A stretch of 64,000 bases of DNA. It comes from Fodinibius salipaludis. Its GTDB lineage: Bacteria > Bacteroidota > Rhodothermia > Balneolales > Balneolaceae. Location: positions 186,001-250,000 of the forward strand of contig NZ_NSKE01000001.1 in NCBI RefSeq assembly GCF_002287075.1, written 5' to 3'. A program made the translations under genes and the position numbers. Within the stretch, counting starts at the first letter, position 1. Every line of letters starts with the position of its first letter. The notes under the pieces were generated by a model. That model did no database searches, was not told the origin of the DNA, and saw nothing but the letters and a program-made list of their open reading frames with translations. Positions 28,397 through 35,281 of this stretch are shown in pieces.

Positions 28397-29278
28397 TCAT
28401 TTATAGAATCCGTAATACTCGGCTACTTCCGCGTAACTTGATGTATCTAAATAATTGGGCATTATCTTTGCCTGATTGGTATTTATTGTATCATTAGATT
28501 CAATACGTACAATCTCAATCTGGATATATTCTTCACCCGAGCCTTCTGCTGTTACGAAATAAAAACCTACTCGCTCACTGTTATCCATCCAGCTAAAAGA
28601 AAATGCATATTGGGAAAGAGTGCCATATGCGTATCCCGGAATAGAATAATATTGTGGGCCATTATTAGTGTCAAATACCAAGTATGGAAGCCATGCACTT
28701 TGCTTCATCTCCGATTCGCTTTCTAAGCCATCAAGAAATCGAAAAACATTATTCATACTACCAAAATTATGACCCGGAAAGATATACCGCGTCACATTCG
28801 CGTTTCCATCAGCCCCTTTCAAATTCAGCGGACTCCCCCATCCACTGCTGGTTTTCGGCCCATATAGTTCATAGCTGTCTTTATCCAGATAATAATCTCC
28901 TTCAACTCCCAGGGAAGCATCAGGGGCTCCGTTGCCCGAATAAATCTGGCTGCCATCCTCCCCATCCTGTCCGTCAGCCCCGTCTTGACCGTCTTCGCCC
29001 ATCAATACAATAATCGGATTGCCCCAACCATTGCTGTCTTTCGGACCATAATATTCTCCGGTGTTGGAATTCAGGTAATAATCGCCCTCGTTACCAATAT
29101 CTTCAGTTGGGGCGTCTGGACCAGCATACATAACACTGCCATCTTCACCGGCCGGACCAATCGGTCCAGCCTCTCCCTGCGGACCTTGAGGCCCTTCTGA
29201 TCCGGAGGGACCTTCGCACGCTAATGCAATTAGACTTACCAAAAGAATACTTAATATGATTCGACTTATTTTATACAT
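28397..29278 (-). CDS. Collagen-like repeat lipoprotein B
   Basis: 293 residues, paralogue of the next gene downstream. Same signal (lipidated Cys21), Gly-X-Y tract, two EGDYYL...GWG modules and C-terminal end AEVAEYYGFYK. It has six extra residues in the second triplet tract (GEDGQDGADGQDGEDGS against GEDGQDGEDGS). Between about residue 168 and 280 the two proteins differ strongly while keeping the same pattern (PGHNF at the start, EIVRIES near the end), so the exposed head domain has diverged faster than both flanks. Own promoter at 29334-29362, own terminator at 28326-28351. Confidence 0.82.
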   Translation of the reverse strand: MYKISRIILSILLVSLIALACEGPSGSEGPQGPQGEAGPIGPAGEDGSVMYAGPDAPTEDIGNEGDYYLNSNTGEYYGPKDSNGWGNPIIVLMGEDGQDGADGQDGEDGSQIYSGNGAPDASLGVEGDYYLDKDSYELYGPKTSSGWGSPLNLKGADGNANVTRYIFPGHNFGSMNNVFRFLDGLESESEMKQSAWLPYLVFDTNNGPQYYSIPGYAYGTLSQYAFSFSWMDNSERVGFYFVTAEGSGEEYIQIEIVRIESNDTINTNQAKIMPNYLDTSSYAEVAEYYGFYK

Positions 29279-29333
29279 AACTCTCCAATTTTTTATTTAG
29301 ATATAATTAGTTGCAGGGGTTTCCATAGGTATC

Positions 29334-29362
29334 TACGAAATGCAGAACAGAATAAGCTCAAA
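29334..29362 (-). promoter_or_regulatory. ECF-type promoter of collagen-like gene B
   Basis: Minus strand: TTTGAGCT (29362-29355), 17 bases, CGTA (29337-29334), 56 bases before the ATG. The spacer and leader differ from those of gene A, although the coding sequences are near-duplicates, so the conserved boxes look selected. Confidence 0.72.
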
Positions 29363-29370
29363 AGAAAAAA

Positions 29371-29395
29371 AGCGAGACGCTCTCAACGTCCCACT
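29371..29395 (-). terminator. Terminator of the PKD/beta-helix lipoprotein gene
   Basis: Minus strand AGTGGGACGT and GCGTCTCGCT pair (with three G-U pairs) around a TGAGA loop, followed by TTTTTTTCTTTT. It starts 38 bases past the stop and ends next to the promoter of collagen-like gene B. Confidence 0.7.
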
Positions 29396-29432
29396 TTTAT
29401 AGGCTATTTGAATGTAAATTCATCCTACTACT

Positions 29433-31451
29433 TTAGTAGGTGTACAAATTGTCATTGTTGTTATCAAAATAGGTAACGTTACTTCCCATATTGAGCTGAG
29501 CGCCCCGGCTTTCTCTGACAATGATGCCATAGTTAGCACTATTCTCAATGGCTGCATTAGATAAATCCAGATATGCGTCACTGTGCACTCCTAAATTCCC
29601 GGAACTCATATAAATATCCAGATCTTTGCCGCCGCCATATTCTATCACTATATGGTCCATTTCATTCTCCAGTGAGCCCGAAGAAATCCATATGCCGCCC
29701 CAAGCACCTTTAGCCTTAGATCGGCCGCTGAACACAATAGGATCATTGGATGTTCCTATCGCTTTAATATGTCCGGGACTGTTTCCACCGGGTACTTTTA
29801 AAACCACATCAGTTCCCATTTCAAAAAGTGCTCCAGCTTCAACAGATACTCCCTTTTCGATAGAGACGGTAGAAGTAAAATAGTAGGTTCCGTTATTCAG
29901 ATTACTCCAAGTCTCAGACCCGGTAGACTCTGTATCTCCTCCATAAACCTCCACATCTCCTCCATTGAAATCAGTTTGATTATCAATGAAATCAACCTGT
30001 GTTGGATGAATACGCATATCGTGATTAGCATTATTTTCGAAATAACTGTTCTCTATGCTAAACTCGGAACCGGAGCGTCGGGTTTGGATTCCATAACCGG
30101 CACTACCCGTAAGAGAAACATTGCGGAGAGTGATTTTAGCATTGTCAATCACCATATTGGTTTTGCCAAAATAGGTGGCCATATTCGTACTTCCGCCGTA
30201 AGTAATATCTACGTGCTCCATAATATTATCTACAGAAGCAGAAACGATTCGTATACCGCGCCATGCCCCTGCAGTTTTACTGGTACCTGTAAATACAATT
30301 TTATTGGATGCTGTTCCGATGGCTTCTATAACAGCACCGTTGCGAACAACAATACCGGCATCAGCCGCAAATTCAAACTCAGCGCCTTCATCAATTGTAA
30401 TATGATGTTCAAAGTCCACATTATTCACGATTTGGTATTTAGCACCGTCAAGAGCTGATACATTCATATCTCCCGTTGTGCCACCGCCGAAGGCTGTCAC
30501 ATATCCACCGTCAAAGGTACTTCCCGCATCTACATAACCTAATTGACTAATATGTATGTAGGCATGATAATTATTATTGTTAGCAAAGGTCATGTTTTGC
30601 ATGGGAAATTCGGACCCGTCCCTTCGGGTTTGGATTCCATGTCCCCCACTCTTGGTGATGGTAACGTTAGCCAGCTGTACTTTGGCCTGATCAATTGTTA
30701 GAGCAGCCGCATCGAAATAGGTTCCGGCAGAAACACTACCAGCATACTCTATAGTAGTATGGCTTATTTCATTCTCTACGGTATTCGAGGAGATAAAAAT
30801 TCCACTCCAGTATCCATTTGATTTTTCTTCTCCTGTTAAAGTAATAGGCTCTTCCTCGGTTCCTGCTGAAACAAGCACTGAGTTATCTGAATTGATATGA
30901 ATGCCGGCATCTGAGGCAAATTCTACCGTTACGCCCGGCTCAATAGTCAATTTAGCACCAGATCTAACATCAATATAGTTTGTTACACGATACAAATTAT
31001 CTGCGGTCCATGTATCATCTTCGGTAATATCTTCAGTAATTACTACAACATCTGATTCTGCAGTTATGGTAACATCATCCTGATCAGATTCACCATTCCC
31101 ATCACTAACCGTTACGGTAGCAACATAATCGCCGGCCACATCGGGCGTAAAAGTGGGACTTTCAGCCTGATCATCAGACAGCTGTGAACTACTTCCAGAC
31201 GGCCCATTCAAACTCCAGACGAAAGAAAGATTATCACCATCGGGATCTGAAGAACTTGACGCATCTAAAGTCACCTGTTGACCTACATCAATAGTTTGCG
31301 CATCTGCATCAGCCACTGCAGTAGGTGCCCCATTGGTTGGCTGATTACTGTTATTCCCGGAATTGTTAGAACTCGAAGGACTGTTGCTGCAAGAACTGAA
31401 TACCATCAATGCTATGATCGATATTCCAAGTAGCGTTCGTATCATCTTCAT
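29433..31451 (-). CDS. PKD-domain and right-handed beta-helix surface lipoprotein
   Basis: 672 residues. Lipobox VFSSC (Cys21), a Ser/Asn-rich linker (about 22-40), a PKD-type Ig domain (about 42-132, with DADAQTIDVGQQVTLDASSSSDPDGD), then three long repeats of about 160 residues (roughly 145-310, 315-475, 480-672). Each repeat has an EPGVTVEFASDAGI-like line, FTGxSKxxGAWxGIxI, a YGGS line and an ENSxxYGI/TRRSGSEF line, the pattern of parallel beta-helix proteins. Predicted to sit on the cell surface and bind or modify polysaccharide, but no catalytic residues can be named. It carries the same ECF-type promoter as the two collagen-like genes. Confidence 0.82.
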   Translation of the reverse strand: MKMIRTLLGISIIALMVFSSCSNSPSSSNNSGNNSNQPTNGAPTAVADADAQTIDVGQQVTLDASSSSDPDGDNLSFVWSLNGPSGSSSQLSDDQAESPTFTPDVAGDYVATVTVSDGNGESDQDDVTITAESDVVVITEDITEDDTWTADNLYRVTNYIDVRSGAKLTIEPGVTVEFASDAGIHINSDNSVLVSAGTEEEPITLTGEEKSNGYWSGIFISSNTVENEISHTTIEYAGSVSAGTYFDAAALTIDQAKVQLANVTITKSGGHGIQTRRDGSEFPMQNMTFANNNNYHAYIHISQLGYVDAGSTFDGGYVTAFGGGTTGDMNVSALDGAKYQIVNNVDFEHHITIDEGAEFEFAADAGIVVRNGAVIEAIGTASNKIVFTGTSKTAGAWRGIRIVSASVDNIMEHVDITYGGSTNMATYFGKTNMVIDNAKITLRNVSLTGSAGYGIQTRRSGSEFSIENSYFENNANHDMRIHPTQVDFIDNQTDFNGGDVEVYGGDTESTGSETWSNLNNGTYYFTSTVSIEKGVSVEAGALFEMGTDVVLKVPGGNSPGHIKAIGTSNDPIVFSGRSKAKGAWGGIWISSGSLENEMDHIVIEYGGGKDLDIYMSSGNLGVHSDAYLDLSNAAIENSANYGIIVRESRGAQLNMGSNVTYFDNNNDNLYTY

Positions 31452-31521
31452 AAGTCGTATATTTTTAATTAACAGTTTTTTTTAAGCTATTCATCGGGAA
31501 TAATCCCCGCTACTAATGGAA

Positions 31522-31550
31522 TACGCAGTCAACAAGTAAAAGAGCTCAAA
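31522..31550 (-). promoter_or_regulatory. ECF-type promoter of the PKD/beta-helix lipoprotein gene
   Basis: Minus strand: TTTGAGCT (31550-31543), 17 bases, CGTA (31525-31522), 71 bases before the ATG. The gene is unrelated to the two collagen-like genes, so the shared boxes are not explained by gene duplication. It lies in the 244-base divergent gap facing the sigma factor gene. Confidence 0.72.
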
Positions 31551-31695
31551 TAGGGCAAAGTTTTTTCGATTGATTCGGATTAACTGTTTTCATGAATGGG
31601 AAAGATGTATTAGTAAACTGGCGTGTAATGAAAAATTTATGTTAATTAGCTCTAACTAATTCATAGAGAAATAATGAGGCGCAAATATTAGGGAT

Positions 31696-32313
31696 ATGCC
31701 GTTAGGCACGATTAACAAATATACTACAGACAAAATGGGTACCGGTTCAAAAGTTACACAGCTACTTGTTCGTCTTAGGGAAGGTGAAGAAGGCGTATTT
31801 GACAAAATTTATCCTCTTATCTACCAGAAATTACATCAGATGGCCCACTCTCATATGGTCCGGCAAAGCCCTGATCATACACTGTCCAAAACAGAACTGG
31901 TGCATGAGGCCTACCTCAAAATGATTGACCAAACCCAGATTGAGTTCAACGATAAATCTCACTTTTTGGCAATTGCATCGCGATGTATGCGACAAATTCT
32001 TATTGACCATGCAAGAAAAAAACACGCCCAAAAGCGGGGTGGCCAAGATAAAGATCTGACCTATATTGATGGCATCCTGAATGCTCAAAAACAAAAAGCG
32101 GAAGAATTTATAAATATTGACGAAGCGTTAAAGGAACTGGAAACACTAAATGAGAGGCTCGTCAGAGTTGTTGAAATGCGTTTTTTTGGAGAGATGACTA
32201 TTGCTGAAACGGCCAGTGCTCTTGACATTTCTGAAAGTACCGTAAAGAGAGATTGGATGAAGGCACGGGGATGGCTTTATAAAAAGTTAAAGCAAAGATT
32301 TGAAGTAGAGTAA
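31696..32313 (+). CDS. ECF RNA polymerase sigma factor of the kinase-linked (ECF43/sig-70_X6-like) type
   Basis: 205 residues. Region 2 runs from about 20 to 100 and region 4 from about 148 to 200 (VVEMRFFGEMTIAETASALDISESTVKRDW, an HTH). Where most ECF factors have the acidic DAED motif that contacts the core enzyme, this one reads LSKTELVHEAYLKM (residues 63-76). Loss of that charge is a trait of ECF43 proteins, and in Vibrio EcfP a threonine in this region is phosphorylated by the neighbouring kinase PknT to restore activity; Thr66 is a candidate here by inference. No anti-sigma gene adjoins it. A kinase gene follows 99 bases downstream. Met14 (31735) is an alternative start. Confidence 0.9.
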   Translation: MPLGTINKYTTDKMGTGSKVTQLLVRLREGEEGVFDKIYPLIYQKLHQMAHSHMVRQSPDHTLSKTELVHEAYLKMIDQTQIEFNDKSHFLAIASRCMRQILIDHARKKHAQKRGGQDKDLTYIDGILNAQKQKAEEFINIDEALKELETLNERLVRVVEMRFFGEMTIAETASALDISESTVKRDWMKARGWLYKKLKQRFEVE

Positions 32314-32314
32314 G

Positions 32315-32342
32315 TGAACTGATTCATGCATTACACTTCGTA
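32315..32342 (+). promoter_or_regulatory. Possible variant ECF-type promoter before the kinase gene
   Basis: TGAACT (32315-32320), 18 bases, CGTA (32339-32342), 71 bases before the kinase ATG. Compared with the three lipoprotein promoters it has A for G in the first box and one extra spacer base. TGAACT is closer to the general ECF -35 element. Could indicate autoregulation, or be chance. Confidence 0.3.
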
Positions 32343-32412
32343 CATCTAAATAGGTAGCACAAATTTAATACACTGCATTCTCAGACAACAATAACTTATA
32401 CAGGTTTATGAC

Positions 32413-34932
32413 ATGGATGATCTAAACTGGGATAAAGTAGAAACGATTATTGACGAAGTTTTAAGTCTTCCCGAGGAAAAACGATATACCTATATAGAAG
32501 AAACATGTGGCCATAATCAGCGCTTGAAGGATGAGGTTACACAATTAGTTGAATCAATTTTTGATTCAGAAGGATGGCTGAAAGACCTTAAAGATCATAA
32601 ACATGAATTTTATGATGACGTCTCGGAAGACTTAAAATCTCTTAGTTCCACTCAAGATTTTGTTGGCCAGCAAGTTGGATCCTATACGATCAAGGAAAAA
32701 ATCGGTCAGGGAGGGATGGGACTTATATATTTGGCAGAGCATACGGATGACAATTTCAGTCATCAAGTCGCCATCAAAATTATACGCGACGGTCAGGCTA
32801 CTAAGACAAATATCCAACGATTCCGTAGAGAACAACGCATTTTAGCCAGTCTAAATCATCCAGGTATAGCGCAACTCTATGATGGTGGGATCATAGATAA
32901 AGAAACTCCCTATATCATCATGGAGTACGTTTGTGGAATACCCATTACCAAATACTGCCGCAAACACAACTGTTCAATTGAAAAGCGGATCGACCTATTC
33001 AAACAAGTGTTAGAAGCTGTTCGCTATGCTCATGAAAATTTGGTCATACACAGAGATTTAAAACCCGATAATATTTTAGTTGATGAAAGCGGCCAGATTA
33101 AGATTCTCGACTTTGGAATCTCCAAACTATTAGAGGATGAGCATAATCTTTCTCTTACCAAGACAGGAGCACGGCTTTTGACTCCCAAATATGCAGCTCC
33201 CGAACAGATTAAAGAAACCAATATTACCACCGCCACTGATTTGTATTCACTGGGTGTTATTTTTTATGAACTTTTATCTAATAGGCCACCTTTTGATTTA
33301 GATGATTGCACCACCTATCAAGCCGAACAGATTATATTAAACCAAGCTCCTACCAAGCCCAGCAGCAGATGTTCTGATAACCATTTATCAGAAGCGTTAC
33401 GGGGGGATTTAAATGCGATAGCTTTAAAAGCAATCAGAAAAGAACCTAACCAGCGATACCGGGTAGCAACAGAATTTCTGGAAGATTTGAACAATTATTT
33501 AAAGGGATTGCCAATTTCAGCCCGGACCGATTCTTTTCAATATCGTTCATATAAATTCATAGGACGCCATAAACAAAGTCTAACGGCTGCTGCCTTTATT
33601 TTTATACTGATTATTGGTCTAACCGGATTTTATACCTGGAAAATTGCAGAAGAACGTAACCATGCCCGCGTAGAGGCACAAAAGGCCGAGAATATTTCCA
33701 ACTTCTTGTTAACCCTGTTTGAATCAAGTCATCCGTCAAATTCAGGGCCGGAAGACATCACCGCACGCGAACTCCTACAAGAAGGTCGACAGAAAGCCGA
33801 TCAAATAATAGATGAGGCTATGCAGGCAAATATGCTTTCTGTCATTGGTCAGGCCTATGCCAAACTTGGATATAGAGACAGCGCCCTTACAATTTTAAAC
33901 CAATCCAAAGATTTAATTAAACGTACGCATGGGCAAGAAAGCCTTGAATATGCAACCATTAATTTTGACATAGGCAACACTTATGATGTTTATGCTGATT
34001 TGGCTCTGCCGTTTTATCAAAAATCATATAACATCCGGTCCGAACTGCTTGGCAAAAATCATTTGAGATCAGCAGAATCTTTGCTTCAAATTGGGAAAAC
34101 ACATAATAACCTCGGAAATACCGATTCAGCCCGATATTATCTTGAAAGATCAGAAGATATTATTGCCAAATCTACAACTCCTAATCCCTCAATAGAATTG
34201 GAAGTTGATCAGGAGATAGCACGCCTATACTACTATTCAAAGGACTATCAAAAAGCCGAAGAAGCCTATCTTGAACTGCTTTCACGACCGAAAGATAATC
34301 TCCAAACTGATTCATTAGCTATCAGCCGATGGAATCAAAATCTGGCATGGGTCTATATCCGGCAGCAACAGTTTGATAAAGCCGTGCCCTATCTGGAAAA
34401 GGCCCTGTTAATTACAGAATCACTTTTAGGAAAAGGACATGAAAAAACCCTGAAGGCGAGAAATGATTTAGCAGGCGTTAACAGCGATCTTGGTAACTTG
34501 GAAAGATTTCAAAGTTTAAGCGAAGAGAACATTGAGTATACTATTGAACAATACGGTAATACACATAAAATGACCTGCCAGGCAAATTCTGCCTATGGCC
34601 TGCAGCTAACACTCTACAAGATCTTTGATAAAGGAGAAAAATATTTGCGTCAAGCCCTCGAAATTTGTTCCAGTGCCATGGGCAGCAACCATATTTGGAC
34701 TGCTTTTGCAAATGCAGCGCTATCTGCCAACCTTGAGTTCAACAATAAACCCGAGGCTTCTCTTAAATATTTTAACGAGGGCCAAAAAATATTTAAAAAT
34801 AACTCAGCCAAGCTCAACAGAGTTAATAAACGTCAGATTTCTATTCTGTTGAGATTATATAATGAAGTTGACCCATCAAGTAAAGATAGAATAGAAAGCT
34901 ATTCAAACTTGCTTGCAGAAGATGATTCCTAA
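32413..34932 (+). CDS. Transmembrane Hanks-type Ser/Thr protein kinase with TPR sensor domain
   Basis: 839 residues. A helical N-terminal segment (1-80) common to this subfamily is followed by a complete kinase domain (about 91-365): Gly-rich loop GQGGMG, Lys122 in VAIKII, HRDLKPDN with Asp215, DFG with Asp233, and APE. One transmembrane helix (about 391-409) leads to a long TPR region (about 430-830), with tetratricopeptide pairs such as EEAYLELL and AVPYLEKALLITESLLGKGHEKT. By this layout the TPR domain lies outside the inner membrane and may sense a ligand while the kinase acts inside. Its gene position makes the ECF sigma factor the natural substrate (inference). Confidence 0.92.
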   Translation: MDDLNWDKVETIIDEVLSLPEEKRYTYIEETCGHNQRLKDEVTQLVESIFDSEGWLKDLKDHKHEFYDDVSEDLKSLSSTQDFVGQQVGSYTIKEKIGQGGMGLIYLAEHTDDNFSHQVAIKIIRDGQATKTNIQRFRREQRILASLNHPGIAQLYDGGIIDKETPYIIMEYVCGIPITKYCRKHNCSIEKRIDLFKQVLEAVRYAHENLVIHRDLKPDNILVDESGQIKILDFGISKLLEDEHNLSLTKTGARLLTPKYAAPEQIKETNITTATDLYSLGVIFYELLSNRPPFDLDDCTTYQAEQIILNQAPTKPSSRCSDNHLSEALRGDLNAIALKAIRKEPNQRYRVATEFLEDLNNYLKGLPISARTDSFQYRSYKFIGRHKQSLTAAAFIFILIIGLTGFYTWKIAEERNHARVEAQKAENISNFLLTLFESSHPSNSGPEDITARELLQEGRQKADQIIDEAMQANMLSVIGQAYAKLGYRDSALTILNQSKDLIKRTHGQESLEYATINFDIGNTYDVYADLALPFYQKSYNIRSELLGKNHLRSAESLLQIGKTHNNLGNTDSARYYLERSEDIIAKSTTPNPSIELEVDQEIARLYYYSKDYQKAEEAYLELLSRPKDNLQTDSLAISRWNQNLAWVYIRQQQFDKAVPYLEKALLITESLLGKGHEKTLKARNDLAGVNSDLGNLERFQSLSEENIEYTIEQYGNTHKMTCQANSAYGLQLTLYKIFDKGEKYLRQALEICSSAMGSNHIWTAFANAALSANLEFNNKPEASLKYFNEGQKIFKNNSAKLNRVNKRQISILLRLYNEVDPSSKDRIESYSNLLAEDDS

Positions 34933-35281
34933 CGTCCATTAGCAGAGTGATAGTTATATAATTTTTTAAACAGACATAGCCTGAATTATATCTCCTTCCT
35001 TACCATATAATCCTTTTTGAAATATATTTGTCACTTTACTTAGTTTTTGATCTATATATTGATTGGTAATAAAATTAACACAAGTTCTTATTGATCTTTA
35101 TTTATTTTAGGCTGTAAGCGCTTACGGTTATCAAAGAATTCACATTCTTTAAAGCCACAACACATTCATCATAAAAATCCTTATACTTAGCACTTGAAAT
35201 TGGCGGTGATGGTAACTGTCAATTTTTATTTTTTCGAGCTGTTATAATAAAAACGCTAAAGGAATCTAAATTCACTTATCA
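34933..35281. other. Intergenic region between kinase gene and pckA
   Basis: 349 bases without a gene. It holds the LacI-type palindrome at 35113-35126 and, just after, a small inverted repeat AAAGAAT-TCAC-ATTCTTT (35133-35150) that could be a second protein-binding site or an mRNA hairpin. The pckA promoter must lie here; I cannot place it with confidence. No terminator for the kinase gene is evident. Confidence 0.6.
35113..35126. promoter_or_regulatory. LacI-type operator upstream of pckA
   Basis: TGTAAGCGCTTACG, with the perfect palindrome GTAAGCGCTTAC at 35114-35125, about 156 bases before the pckA ATG. It is identical to the site at 1109-1122 and shares half-site TGTAAG with the lacI operator at 3752-3771. 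Canonical LacI/CcpA-like symmetry with central CG. Confidence 0.7.

Noticed and set aside
28930-29200. Short regular repeats considered as a CRISPR-like or VNTR array
   Set aside because: They are in-frame Gly-X-Y codons of the collagen-like proteins, with no unique spacers.
32620-32850. Short open frames on both strands within the kinase gene
   Set aside because: Inside the Gly-rich loop and VAIK region of an intact kinase; shadows.
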